Assembly (NCBI RefSeq): GCF_900116445.1
Contig: NZ_FPBH01000033.1
Coordinates: forward strand, 1-64,000
DNA: 64,000 nt
Origin: Paraburkholderia aspalathi
GTDB lineage: Bacteria; Pseudomonadota; Gammaproteobacteria; Burkholderiales; Burkholderiaceae
Direction: 5' to 3'
Made by a program: the position numbers and the translations under genes. The notes under the pieces were generated by a model. That model had not been told where the DNA came from and did not search any database. It saw nothing but the letters and a program-made list of their open reading frames with translations. Below, one piece after another: positions 26,277 through 35,465 of the stretch (position 1 is its first letter; each line of letters opens with the position of its first letter).

Positions 26277-27140
26277 ATGTTCGCCCGACTTCCCCTGTAT
26301 CTGCGCCTCGTGCGCATGGACAAGCCGATCGGCAGCCTGCTGCTGCTGTGGCCGACGCTCAATGCGCTGTGGATTGCCTCCGACGGTCATCCGTCGTGGC
26401 CGCTGCTGGTGATTTTCACGGTGGGTACCGTGCTGATGCGCTCGGCGGGTTGCGCGATCAACGATTACGCGGATCGCGACTTCGACCGCTACGTGAAGCG
26501 CACGGAAAACCGGCCGATCACATCGGGCAAGATCAAGGCATGGGAAGCGGTGGCGTTGGCGGCCGGCTTGTCGCTGCTGGCCTTTCTACTGATTCTGCCG
26601 CTGAATACGTTGACCAAGGAATTGTCGGTGGCGGCGCTGTTCGTCGCGGGGTCGTATCCGTTCACGAAGCGCTTCTTTGCGATTCCGCAGGCGTATCTCG
26701 GCATCGCGTTCGGCTTCGGCATTCCGATGGCGTTCGCCGCAATTCAGGATCACGTGCCGATGCTCGCCTGGGTCATGCTGCTGGCCAACGTGTTCTGGTC
26801 GGTTGCGTACGACACCGAATACGCGATGGTCGATCGCGACGACGACATCAAGATCGGTATCCGCACGTCGGCGCTCACCTTCGGCCGCTTCGACGTGGCG
26901 GCGATCATGCTGTGCTATGCGGCGACGCTGGGGATTTACGTCGGCATCGGCGTCATGCTCAGCTTCGGTGTGTTGTATTGGCTGGGATGGGCGGCGGCGG
27001 TGGGCTGCGCAATCTATCACTACACGCTGATCCGCAATCGCGAGCGCATGGCGTGCTTCGCGGCGTTCCGTCATAACAACTGGCTGGGCGGCGCGTTGTT
27101 TGTCGGTATCGCAGCGCACTACGCGGCGGCTTCGTTTTAA
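26277..27140 (+). CDS. ubiA: 4-hydroxybenzoate polyprenyltransferase
   Basis: The 287-residue integral membrane enzyme attaches the polyprenyl tail to 4-hydroxybenzoate in ubiquinone synthesis. The first aspartate-rich motif is NDYADRDFDRYVKRTENRP (about residue 61) and the second is YDTEYAMVDRDDDIKIGIRT (about 180). Eight or nine hydrophobic helices are present. ATG 26277 gives the usual N-terminus with the RLVRMDKPIGSLLLLWPT segment. It stands between dps and the convergent proC gene with no obvious partner. Confidence 0.95.
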   Translation: MFARLPLYLRLVRMDKPIGSLLLLWPTLNALWIASDGHPSWPLLVIFTVGTVLMRSAGCAINDYADRDFDRYVKRTENRPITSGKIKAWEAVALAAGLSLLAFLLILPLNTLTKELSVAALFVAGSYPFTKRFFAIPQAYLGIAFGFGIPMAFAAIQDHVPMLAWVMLLANVFWSVAYDTEYAMVDRDDDIKIGIRTSALTFGRFDVAAIMLCYAATLGIYVGIGVMLSFGVLYWLGWAAAVGCAIYHYTLIRNRERMACFAAFRHNNWLGGALFVGIAAHYAAASF

Positions 27141-27257
27141 TTCTTGCGCGCTTCTGTTCCGCCGCGGACGCCGCCTCGGATGAGTTCGAGGCGCAGCGTC
27201 CTTGGGCGTACTTTCTACTTTCCTGCCGTCGTGCTGGCAATTGCCAGCTGATCGCCC

Positions 27258-28073
27258 TTACAGCTTGCCGAACTCGTCGCCCATTTCCTTGGCGCGCGCA
27301 TTGGCGGCAAGCGCGCCGCGGACGATCGCATCCTTGATCCCGCTCGCGTCGAACGAGGCCAGCGCGGCCGCCGTGGTGCCGCCCTTCGACGTCACCCGTT
27401 CGCGCAACAGGCTCGGCGGCTCGTCCGAGTTCGCGGCCAATTGCGCGGCACCGGTGAACGTCGCGACCGCCAGCGCGCGACCTTGCGCTTCATCCATACC
27501 GAGCTGGCGCGCGGCTTCCTGCAGCGCCTCGATGAAATAAAACACATAAGCAGGACCGCTGCCCGAAATCGCGGTGACGGCGTCGATCTTCGCTTCGTCG
27601 TCGAACCAGACGGTTTCGCCAACTGCGCCCAGCACCTGCGAGGCGAGCGCGCGGCCGGCTTCGTCGACGCTGCCGGTCGCAACCAGGCCCGTGACGCCCA
27701 TGCCAATCAGCGCCGGCGTATTTGGCATCACGCGCACGATGCGCGCGTGGCCGTTCAGCCAGCGCGACATGTCATCCATGCGAATGCCCGCGACGATGCT
27801 GATCGCCAGTTGCGACGCTGTCAGATGCGGCGCTAGTGCCTCGGCGACACTCTTCAGGATCTGCGGCTTCACCGCCAGCACGACGGCGTCGTACGACGCG
27901 AGCGCGGCGTCCGCGGCGGCGCCGGTCTTGACGCCGAATTGCTGCTCATTGCGTTTGCGCGCGTCTTCGTTGGGGTCGATTGCGTACAGGTCAGTGGGCG
28001 CGACGCCGCGCTTGATGAGACCGCCGATCAACGCGGCGGCCATATTGCCACCGCCGATAAAAGCAATTTTCAT
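27258..28073 (-). CDS. proC: pyrroline-5-carboxylate reductase
   Basis: The 271-residue enzyme catalyses the last step of proline synthesis. The N-terminal Rossmann motif is IAFIGGGNMAAALIGGL. Mid-protein markers are VLAVKPQ and RVMPNTPALIGMGVTG, and the C-terminal signature is AISGSGPAYVFYFIEALQEAA. ATG 28073 is directly in front of the nucleotide-binding strand. yggS lies 52 bases upstream on the same strand, a pairing that is widespread in bacteria. Confidence 0.96.
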   Translation of the reverse strand: MKIAFIGGGNMAAALIGGLIKRGVAPTDLYAIDPNEDARKRNEQQFGVKTGAAADAALASYDAVVLAVKPQILKSVAEALAPHLTASQLAISIVAGIRMDDMSRWLNGHARIVRVMPNTPALIGMGVTGLVATGSVDEAGRALASQVLGAVGETVWFDDEAKIDAVTAISGSGPAYVFYFIEALQEAARQLGMDEAQGRALAVATFTGAAQLAANSDEPPSLLRERVTSKGGTTAAALASFDASGIKDAIVRGALAANARAKEMGDEFGKL

Positions 28074-28125
28074 GATGTTCCGAAAGAAGTGCGGAGAGGT
28101 GTCGAGAAGGGAAGGTCTGAAACGG

Positions 28126-28824
28126 TCAGTGAGAGTAATCGCGCGCGCCGAAGATCGCCGTGCCGACGCGCACGATCGTCGCGCCTTCCAGCACGGCGGC
28201 TTCGAGGTCGCTCGACATGCCCATCGAGAGCGTATCGAGTTCGAGGCCGTCGTTACGCAGACGCTCGAACAGTTCACGCAGTTGCCGGTGCGGCACGCGC
28301 TGTTCTTCGATGCTGCCGGCCGGCTCCGGAATCGCCATCAGGCCGCGCAGATTCAGCTTTGGCAGTGCAGCGATTGCCTGTGCGACTTCGACGGCCTCGG
28401 GAATGCTCGCACCGCTTTTCGACGCTTCGCCGCTAATGTTGACCTGCAGGCAGACGTTCAAGGGCGGCAGGTTGTCCGGGCGCTGCTCCGAGAGCCGCTG
28501 TGCGATCTTCAGGCGGTCGACCGAATGCACCCAGTCGAAATTCTCAGCAACCGGGCGCGTCTTGTTCGATTGCAAGGGTCCGATGAAATGCCATTCGAGC
28601 GCGGCCCGCAGATCGGCCAGCGCTTCGATCTTGGTGATGGATTCCTGCACGTAGTTCTCACCGAACGCCCGTTGGCCGGCTGCGTAGGCGGCGCGTACGT
28701 CTTCGGCGGGAAACGTCTTCGAGACCGCGAGAAGGGTGATCGAACGCGGGTCGCGTCCGGCTACCTGCGCGGCGAGGGCGATGCGCTGCTGCACCGCTTC
28801 GAGGTTGTGAATCAGATCGGGCAT
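28126..28824 (-). CDS. YggS-family pyridoxal-phosphate homeostasis protein
   Basis: The 232-residue protein folds like the N-terminal barrel of alanine racemase and carries PLP on the lysine of LLAVSKTFPAEDVRAAY. Further landmarks are FGENYVQESITKIE, WHFIGPLQSNKT, VNISGEASKSG and LSMGMSSDLEAAVLEGATIVRVGTAIFG (family signature). It helps balance PLP and amino/keto acid pools rather than acting as a classical enzyme. It precedes proC, with which it is probably co-transcribed. Confidence 0.95.
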   Translation of the reverse strand: MPDLIHNLEAVQQRIALAAQVAGRDPRSITLLAVSKTFPAEDVRAAYAAGQRAFGENYVQESITKIEALADLRAALEWHFIGPLQSNKTRPVAENFDWVHSVDRLKIAQRLSEQRPDNLPPLNVCLQVNISGEASKSGASIPEAVEVAQAIAALPKLNLRGLMAIPEPAGSIEEQRVPHRQLRELFERLRNDGLELDTLSMGMSSDLEAAVLEGATIVRVGTAIFGARDYSH

Positions 28825-28975
28825 GGAGCGGAACCGGAAGTCTGGCGAAAGGCGATGATCGAATTATACGGACGCCGCCATCTCGTGCCGCTTTATGCCG
28901 CTGTCGGATAGGCGGACGCACTTGCGGTGATGTATCGCAAGCCACGTGCCGCGCTTCCCGTCAAAATCGCTCGCC

Positions 28976-30202
28976 TCAGGCGGACAGCATATGCTCCACC
29001 AGTTCGATCCAATGAGCGACCGGCGTGGACGTGCCGCTTTGCAGATGCGCAATGCAGCCGACGTTGGCCGACACGATCACCTGCGGCTCCTGCGCCTGCA
29101 GCCGCTCGAGCTTCTGGTCGCGCAGCGCGTACGAGAGCTTGGGCTGGGTCAGCGAATAGGTCCCGGCCGAACCGCAGCAGAGATGATTGTCGGCGGGCAG
29201 GCGCACTTCCACGCCGAGCGCCGTCAGCAAATGTTCGACCTTGCCGCGCACCTGCTGACCATGCTGCAACGTGCATGGCGGATGGAACGCCACCGTATGG
29301 ATCGCCCGGCGGCGCGTCACGGCGACGAGCGCTTCTTCGAACTCCGGCAGGATTTCCGCGACGTCGCGCGTCAGCTCGGTCACGCGGCGCGCTTTCTCCG
29401 CATACGCAGGGTCGTTGCGCAGCAGATGCCCGTATTCCTTGACCGTTGCGCCGCAGCCGGACGCGTTCATTACGATCGCTTCCACACCTTGTTCGATATA
29501 AGGCCACCACGCGTCGATGTTGGCGCGCAGGTCGTCGAGCGCTTCGTCGTTGTAGCCCAGGTGCAGACGGATCGCACCGCAACAGCCTGCTTCGGGCGCG
29601 ATCAAGGTTTCCACGCCGAGCGCATCGAGCACCCGTGCCGTCGCGACGTTGACGTTCGGCATCATCGACGGTTGCACGCAGCCCGCGAGCATCAGCATCT
29701 TGCGCGGATGTTTCGCGGTCGGCCATTCGAGCGGACGCTGGCGCGCGGGCACCTTGTCGCGCAGTTTCTTCGGCAGGAGCGGGCGGATATGCTGACCGAT
29801 TCGCATGGTCGGCGTGAACAGCGCGCTGTTCGGCACGAAGCTCGCGAGCAGCCGGCGCACCATCCGCTGGCCGAACGGGCGCGTGACCTTTTCCTCGGTG
29901 ATCTTGCGACCGATCTCGACCAGCCTGCCGTATTGCACGCCGGAAGGGCAGGTCGTCTCGCAGTTGCGGCAAGTGAGGCAGCGGTCCAGGTGAACCTGGG
30001 TGCTGCGCGTGACCGCCGCGCCTTCCACCATCTGCTTGATCAGATAGATCCGGCCGCGTGGGCCGTCGAGTTCGTCGCCGAGTATCTGATAGGTCGGGCA
30101 GGTCGCGGTGCAGAAGCCGCAGTGCACGCAATTGCGCAGGATGGCGTCGGCTTCGTCGCCATCGGGTGTATTGCGAATGAAGTCCGCGAGGTTGGTTTGC
30201 AT
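28976..30202 (-). CDS. glcF: glycolate oxidase iron-sulfur subunit
   Basis: The 408-residue protein has two [4Fe-4S] motifs, CVHCGFCTATCPTY and CLTCRNCETTCPSGVQYG, near the N-terminus. Two cysteine-rich CCG domains follow (PEAGCCGAIRLH and NHLCCGSAGTYSL). It passes electrons from the flavin subunits of glycolate oxidase to the membrane quinone pool. The first codon lies nine bases after the glcE stop. It is the final gene of the cluster. Confidence 0.95.
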   Translation of the reverse strand: MQTNLADFIRNTPDGDEADAILRNCVHCGFCTATCPTYQILGDELDGPRGRIYLIKQMVEGAAVTRSTQVHLDRCLTCRNCETTCPSGVQYGRLVEIGRKITEEKVTRPFGQRMVRRLLASFVPNSALFTPTMRIGQHIRPLLPKKLRDKVPARQRPLEWPTAKHPRKMLMLAGCVQPSMMPNVNVATARVLDALGVETLIAPEAGCCGAIRLHLGYNDEALDDLRANIDAWWPYIEQGVEAIVMNASGCGATVKEYGHLLRNDPAYAEKARRVTELTRDVAEILPEFEEALVAVTRRRAIHTVAFHPPCTLQHGQQVRGKVEHLLTALGVEVRLPADNHLCCGSAGTYSLTQPKLSYALRDQKLERLQAQEPQVIVSANVGCIAHLQSGTSTPVAHWIELVEHMLSA

Positions 30203-30210
30203 CGCGTCGC

Positions 30211-31299
30211 TCAGAAGTCGGGGTAGAGGCGGCCGCGATTGAAGATGCGGGCCGGGTCGAAGGCGGTTTTCAGGCCGCGATGAATTTTCATCAGCGGTGC
30301 GGGCAGCGGTGTGAAGACTCCGGCGTTGCGGTCGTAGCCATAGCCGCTACGAAAGATGGTGGCGTGGCCGCCGGCCTGTTTGGCGCTGATACGCACGGTT
30401 TGCGCGTCGGTGTCGGTGATCCACCAGCGCTGGCCGCCGCCCCATTCCATCAGTTGCGCGCCGGGCAATTGCATCGGCTCGGTGATCGACGGCAGCGCGA
30501 GGCGCCAGAGCGCGGCCTTCGGCGGGATGGCCGCAAAGAACGAGTCGGTCTGTTCGCGCAGGCCGGCCCAGAAGCGCTCCGCTTCGACGGCATCGACGAC
30601 TTCGCCGCCGAGCGCCGTGCGCGCCGCTTTGACCGCGGCTTCCGCGCCGGCCATCCGCACGGCCAGCGTGCCGTGACGCCATGCGCTCGCCGTGATCGGC
30701 AGTGGGCGACCGCCCCATTCGTTGAGCTTGCGGACCGCATCGGTGCCGTTCATGTCGAATTTGAGCGTGGTTTCGGCCTGCGGTAGCGGCAGGACCTTGA
30801 CCGACAGTTCGAGGATCAGCCCAAGGGTGCCCAGCGAACCCGCCATCAAGCGGGAGACGTCGTATCCGGCGACGTTCTTCACCACCTGGCCGCCAAAATG
30901 CAGGACCTGGCCCTGGCCGTTCATGATGACCGCACCCAGCACGAAGTCGCGCGCCGCACCGGCCGACGGGCGGCGTGGACCGGCGATGCCCGCCGCGATG
31001 CAGCCGCCGAAGGTGGCCTGTGGCCCGAAGTGGGGCGGCTCGAAGGCGAGCATCTGATGGTGCTCGGCGAGCGCGGCCTCGATCTCCAGCAGGGGCGTGC
31101 CCGCGCGCGCCGTGATGACCAGTTCGGCCGGGTCGTAGGCGATGATGCCGCGATAAGCGCGCGTGTCGAGGATGTCACCTTCCAGCGTCTGACCGTACCA
31201 GTCTTTGGTGCCGCCGCCACGGATGCGCAGTGTGCGCCCTTCGGCGCTGGCTGAACGCACGCGTTCAGACCAAACGGCGACGATGTCGTCCTCTTCCAT
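30211..31299 (-). CDS. glcE: glycolate oxidase FAD-binding subunit
   Basis: The 362-residue protein has an FAD-binding PCMH-type fold in its first half (RIRGGGTKDWYG, ELVITARAGTPLLEIEAALAEHHQ, GGCIAAGIAGPRRPSAGAARDFVLG). The C-terminus is shorter than that of GlcD, which is typical of GlcE. Together with GlcD and GlcF it oxidises glycolate to glyoxylate. The gap to glcD upstream is about 270 bases, G-rich, and without a convincing gene, so glcE may have extra control. Confidence 0.94.
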   Translation of the reverse strand: MEEDDIVAVWSERVRSASAEGRTLRIRGGGTKDWYGQTLEGDILDTRAYRGIIAYDPAELVITARAGTPLLEIEAALAEHHQMLAFEPPHFGPQATFGGCIAAGIAGPRRPSAGAARDFVLGAVIMNGQGQVLHFGGQVVKNVAGYDVSRLMAGSLGTLGLILELSVKVLPLPQAETTLKFDMNGTDAVRKLNEWGGRPLPITASAWRHGTLAVRMAGAEAAVKAARTALGGEVVDAVEAERFWAGLREQTDSFFAAIPPKAALWRLALPSITEPMQLPGAQLMEWGGGQRWWITDTDAQTVRISAKQAGGHATIFRSGYGYDRNAGVFTPLPAPLMKIHRGLKTAFDPARIFNRGRLYPDF

Positions 31300-31569
31300 G
31301 GTGTCCTGCTTCGTTGTGTTTCGATTGATTGTACCGGGCGGCGGCGCGCTGGCAACCCGGAGCGGACCCGCATCGGGTAATCAGGGTGGGAGCGGGGAAG
31401 CGCTTGGGGCTTGGGACTTGTGGACGTGCCGGTGGGGAACGGGCGTGCGGGGAGGCTGGCTGGTCGTGGGCGGGGGGCCCGATATGTGGACGGGCGGCAC
31501 GGAGCCGGGCGGCGGCTGCGCCATGCAACGCTGCGAGCCCGTCTTGGGCCGGCAGCGTCGTCAGCCGTC

Positions 31570-33063
31570 TTAAAACCGCGGCAGGTCCGGGTGCGGCAGC
31601 AAGCCGCCGCGCACATGCATCTTGCCGTACTCGGCGCAACGCGCGCGGGTGGGAATGCCCTTGTCGGGATTGAGCAAGCCCGGCGCGTCGAAGGCGCGTT
31701 TGACCGCGTGGAATGCGTCGCGCTCTTCGGGCGAGAACTGCACGCACATCGAATTGATTTTCTCGATGCCCACGCCGTGCTCGCCGGTTACGGTGCCGCC
31801 CAGCTCCACGCAGGTTTCGAGAATGTCGGAACCGAAGGCTTCGGCCCGGTGCCACTCGTCCATATCGTTGCCGTTGAACAGGATCAGCGGATGCATGTTG
31901 CCGTCGCCGGCATGGAACACGTTGATGCAGCGCAGGCCGTATTTCTTCTCCATGACCTCGATGCGCGCCAGCAGCGGTCCGATACTGCGGCGCGGCACGG
32001 TGCCGTCCATGCAGTAGTAGTCGGGCGAAATGCGGCCTGCCGCGGGAAAGGCGTTCTTGCGCCCGGACCAGAAGCGCAGCCGTTCATTCTCCGAGCGCGA
32101 AATCTGGATGCGGGTTGCACCCTGTTCGCGCAGCACCGCGGTCATGCGCACGATTTCGTCGGCGACCTCTTCAGCCGTGCCGTCCGATTCGCACAGCAGG
32201 ATCGCCGCCGCGTCGAGGTCGTAGCCCGCGTTGACGAATTCTTCGACCGCGCGGGTAGCCGGTTTGTCCATCATCTCCAAACCGGCCGGAATGATGCCTG
32301 CGGCAATGATGCCGGCGACCGCGTTGCCGCCTTTCACGACGTCGTCGAAACTGGCCATGATGACCTGCGCCGTTTGCGGCTTCGGGATCAGCTTGACAGT
32401 GACTTCGGTGACGATCGCGAACATGCCTTCGCTGCCGATCAGCACCGCGAGCAGATCGAGCCCGGGTGCGTCAGGCCCGAGCGAGCCGAATTCGACGATG
32501 TCGCCTTCCATCGTCACGGCGCGAACACGCAGCACGTTATGCACGGTAAGACCGTACTTGAGGCAGTGCACGCCGCCCGAATTCTCGGAGACGTTGCCGC
32601 CGATCGTGCAGGCGATCTGCGACGACGGATCGGGCGCGTAGTAGAGCCCGTAGGGCGCGGCGGCTTCGGAGATCGACAGATTGCGCACCCCCGGTTGCAC
32701 GGTCGCGGTCCGGGCATAGGAGTCGACTTCGACGATCTTGCGGAAGCGCGCGAGCGACACCACCACGCCGTGCCGGATCGGCATCGCCCCGCCGGACAAA
32801 CCGGTGCCCGCGCCGCGCGGCACGATCGGCACGTCGAGCCGGTGGCAGATCTGCACGATGCGCTGGACCTGCGATTCCGTCTCGGGCAAGGCGACCGCGA
32901 GCGGCAGACGCCTGTACGCGGCGAGGCCGTCGCACTCGTAGGCAACGGTGTCTTCTTCGCGATACAGCAGACAGTGGTTCGGCAGCACGGCCATCAGCGC
33001 CTGCACGACTTCGCGCTGGCGCTGGGCGAGAACTTCGGCCGTCAGTTCGACGGGTGCGTTCAT
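31570..33063 (-). CDS. glcD: glycolate oxidase subunit GlcD
   Basis: The 497-residue flavoprotein has the PCMH FAD-binding domain (VPRGAGTGLSGGAMPIRHGV, GGNVSENSGGVHCLKYGLT) and a C-terminal FAD-linked oxidase domain ending in GEHGVGIEKINSMCVQFSPEE and APGLLNPDKGIPT. It is the catalytic subunit oxidising glycolate. The order glcD-glcE-glcF on the minus strand is the standard one. A second flavoprotein of the same superfamily lies 110 bases upstream. Confidence 0.95.
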   Translation of the reverse strand: MNAPVELTAEVLAQRQREVVQALMAVLPNHCLLYREEDTVAYECDGLAAYRRLPLAVALPETESQVQRIVQICHRLDVPIVPRGAGTGLSGGAMPIRHGVVVSLARFRKIVEVDSYARTATVQPGVRNLSISEAAAPYGLYYAPDPSSQIACTIGGNVSENSGGVHCLKYGLTVHNVLRVRAVTMEGDIVEFGSLGPDAPGLDLLAVLIGSEGMFAIVTEVTVKLIPKPQTAQVIMASFDDVVKGGNAVAGIIAAGIIPAGLEMMDKPATRAVEEFVNAGYDLDAAAILLCESDGTAEEVADEIVRMTAVLREQGATRIQISRSENERLRFWSGRKNAFPAAGRISPDYYCMDGTVPRRSIGPLLARIEVMEKKYGLRCINVFHAGDGNMHPLILFNGNDMDEWHRAEAFGSDILETCVELGGTVTGEHGVGIEKINSMCVQFSPEERDAFHAVKRAFDAPGLLNPDKGIPTRARCAEYGKMHVRGGLLPHPDLPRF

Positions 33064-33173
33064 ATGACTTGTCTCCTGGTGTCTTTCACGCTGCGTGCCC
33101 GGTCAAGCCTGGTTGTGCGGCAGCAGGCGTTGCCGCTGCCGCCGATGCAACTGAGCTGAGTGCTGATGAAGCG

Positions 33174-34589
33174 TCAAGCCGCCCAGGAAAAGATCTTGCC
33201 CGGGTTCATCAGATTATGCGGATCGAGTGCGTGCTTGATGGAGCGCATCGTGTCGACCGCGACTTCGCCGTGTTCTTCGAGCAGGAAGTTCATCTTGTGC
33301 AGGCCGACACCGTGCTCGCCCGTGCAGGTGCCGTCCATGCGCAGCGCGCGTTGCACGATGAGATGGTTCAGGCGCTCGGCCTCGACAAGCTCTTCTGGCT
33401 TGTTCGGATCGATCAGGATCGCGACGTGGAAGTTGCCGTCGCCGACATGGCCGACGATCGGGCAGGGCAGCGGCGATGTCTTCAGATCCTGCTCGGTTTC
33501 CATCACGCATTCCGCGAGGCGCGAGATCGGCACGCAGACATCTGTCGTGACGGCGCGGCAGCCGGGCTTCAGTTGCAGCATCGCGAAATAGGCGTTGTGG
33601 CGCGCGTTCCACAGGCGGCTGCGGTCTTCCGGCCGGGTTGCCCATTCGAAGCCTTCGCCGGCATTCTGCGCGGCGAGCTCCTGCACCAGTTCGGCTTGTT
33701 CTTTCACACCGGCTTCGGTGCCGTGGAATTCGAAGAACAGCGTAGGCGCCTCGCGCAACGTGAGGTTCGAATGGCGATTGATCGAGCGGATCGCGAGCGA
33801 GTCGACGAACTCGACACGTGCAATCGGCACGCCCATCTGAATCGTTTCGATGACCGCGCGCACCGCATCGCCCATCGACGGGAACGTGCAGACCGCCGCC
33901 GAGACCGCTTCCGGTTGCGGATACAGCCGAACGGTGATTTCGGTAATCACGCCGAGCGTGCCTTCCGAGCCGACAAACAGACGCGTGAGGTCGTAACCCG
34001 CCGACGATTTGCGCGCACGCGTGCCGGTCTTGATCACGCGGCCGTCGGCGAGAACCACCGTCAGTCCGAGTACGTTTTCGCGCATCGTGCCGTAGCGCAC
34101 GGCGTTGGTGCCCGAGGCGCGCGTGGCCGACATGCCGCCGATGCTCGCGTCAGCACCCGGGTCGATCGGGAAAAACAGGCCGGTGTCGCGCAGTGCTTCG
34201 TTCAACTGCTTGCGCGAAATACCGGGTTCGACGGTGACGGTCAGGTCTTCAGCGTTGATCGACAACACCCGGTTCATTTCCGACAGGTCGATCGACACGC
34301 CGCCTTGCACTGCCAGCAGATGTCCTTCGAGCGACGAACCGTTGCCGTAGGGGATGATCGGTACGTTGTACTGGCCGCACAGCTTGACGATGGTTTGCAC
34401 GTCTTCCGTATTGCGCGCGAAGACGACGGCGTCGGGCAGTTGGGGATCGAACGGCGATTCGTCGCGGCCATGGTGGGTGCGCACGGCTTCGGCGGTGGAC
34501 ACGCGTTCGCCGAAAACGGCTTTGAGGGCAGTCAGTAACTCGGCGGGAAACGGCCGGCGTAGCGGGGCCGGCGGCACGGGATGATTCAC
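33174..34589 (-). CDS. FAD-binding oxidase, D-lactate/D-2-hydroxyacid dehydrogenase type
   Basis: The 471-residue protein shares the GlcD fold: PIIPYGNGSSLEGHLLAVQGGVSIDL and GGMSATRASGTNAVRYGTM form the FAD-binding part. The C-terminal HVGDGNFHVAILID, CTGEHGVGLHKMNFLLEEHG and DPHNLMNPGKIF segments match D-lactate dehydrogenases (LDHD-like) more closely than GlcD. It is at the head of the glycolate oxidase cluster on the same strand. A plausible job is oxidation of D-lactate or another D-2-hydroxyacid alongside glycolate, which is inference. Confidence 0.88.
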   Translation of the reverse strand: MNHPVPPAPLRRPFPAELLTALKAVFGERVSTAEAVRTHHGRDESPFDPQLPDAVVFARNTEDVQTIVKLCGQYNVPIIPYGNGSSLEGHLLAVQGGVSIDLSEMNRVLSINAEDLTVTVEPGISRKQLNEALRDTGLFFPIDPGADASIGGMSATRASGTNAVRYGTMRENVLGLTVVLADGRVIKTGTRARKSSAGYDLTRLFVGSEGTLGVITEITVRLYPQPEAVSAAVCTFPSMGDAVRAVIETIQMGVPIARVEFVDSLAIRSINRHSNLTLREAPTLFFEFHGTEAGVKEQAELVQELAAQNAGEGFEWATRPEDRSRLWNARHNAYFAMLQLKPGCRAVTTDVCVPISRLAECVMETEQDLKTSPLPCPIVGHVGDGNFHVAILIDPNKPEELVEAERLNHLIVQRALRMDGTCTGEHGVGLHKMNFLLEEHGEVAVDTMRSIKHALDPHNLMNPGKIFSWAA

Positions 34590-34812
34590 GCATGTCTCCT
34601 GATATTGGGGCGGAGCTGTTCTACAGCTTGTGCTTCATTTTACGCCGATCACCCGCGGGCCGGCGTCGGGGACGGCTGCCGCTCCTATAATGGCGGCGAC
34701 CTCACGATGCGCGCAATATGGATAACCCGGTGGCTTGCTTACCAGGTTCGCCGGATGGATTCACCGCCGCCGCGCAGACGCATCGTTACTGAATGAATGC
34801 ATGGGAGACATC

Positions 34813-35367
34813 ATGGGCAACCGCTTGAGCAAAATCGCCACCCGTACGGGCGACGACGGCAGCACCGGTCTCGGCGATGGCCGGCGCGTGCGCAAAGACA
34901 GCGCGCGCATTGCCGCAATCGGCGACGTCGATGAACTCAATTCAAATCTCGGCGTGTTGCTGTGCGAAACGCTGCCCGACACGGTGCGGGCGGCGCTGGT
35001 TGCGATTCAGCACGACCTGTTCGATCTTGGCGGCGAGCTCTGCATTCCCGGCCACACAATGATTACCGACACGCATCTCGGCCAGCTCGACGACTGGCTG
35101 GCCGATTACAACGCCACCCTGCCGCCATTGAAGGAATTCATTCTGCCCGGCGGCTCGCGCGCAGCCGCACTTGCGCACGTGTGCCGCACGGTGTGCCGGC
35201 GCGCCGAACGGTCGATCGTCGCGCTCGGTGAAAGCGAGGCGGTCAATGAGGCGCCGCGTCAGTATGTGAACCGGCTGTCCGATCTGCTGTTCGTGCTCGC
35301 GCGGGTGCTCAATCGCGCGGACGGCGGCAGCGACGTGCTGTGGCAGCACGATCGTAGCGTCGGCTAA
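34813..35367 (+). CDS. PduO-type cob(I)yrinic acid a,c-diamide adenosyltransferase
   Basis: The 184-residue protein matches the PduO/CobO-like trimeric ATP:cobalamin adenosyltransferase. Landmarks are KIATRTGDDGSTGLGDGRRV (ATP-binding start), RIAAIGDVDELNSNLGV, CRRAERSIVAL and NRLSDLLFVLARVLNR. It makes adenosylcobalamin from reduced cobalamin and ATP. ATG 34813 has GGGAGA about eight bases upstream; starts further upstream give unrelated sequence. It lies divergent from the FAD oxidase and just before hmp. No cobalamin riboswitch is visible. Confidence 0.93.
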   Translation: MGNRLSKIATRTGDDGSTGLGDGRRVRKDSARIAAIGDVDELNSNLGVLLCETLPDTVRAALVAIQHDLFDLGGELCIPGHTMITDTHLGQLDDWLADYNATLPPLKEFILPGGSRAAALAHVCRTVCRRAERSIVALGESEAVNEAPRQYVNRLSDLLFVLARVLNRADGGSDVLWQHDRSVG

Positions 35368-35417
35368 CACGGCGCTTCAGTCCCTTTAAGCTCCTGTGAC
35401 AATCTGTCCGGGCAAAG

Positions 35418-35460
35418 CTTCTCCTTAAAGATGTATTGTAAATGTATCTTTAAGGAGAAG
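35418..35460 (+). promoter_or_regulatory. 43-bp palindrome with NsrR-like core at hmp
   Basis: Two perfect 15-base arms (35418-35432 and 35446-35460) flank a 13-base centre. The core from 35430 to 35448, GATGTATTG-T-AAATGTATC, fits the published NsrR pattern GATGYATTT-N-AAATRCATC with two mismatches, and NsrR is the usual nitric-oxide-sensing repressor of hmp. The right arm contains the hmp Shine-Dalgarno AAGGAG (35452-35457), eight bases before the ATG. If the RNA includes the left arm, CTCCTT there would pair with it. Confidence 0.75.
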
Positions 35461-35465
35461 TCGTT

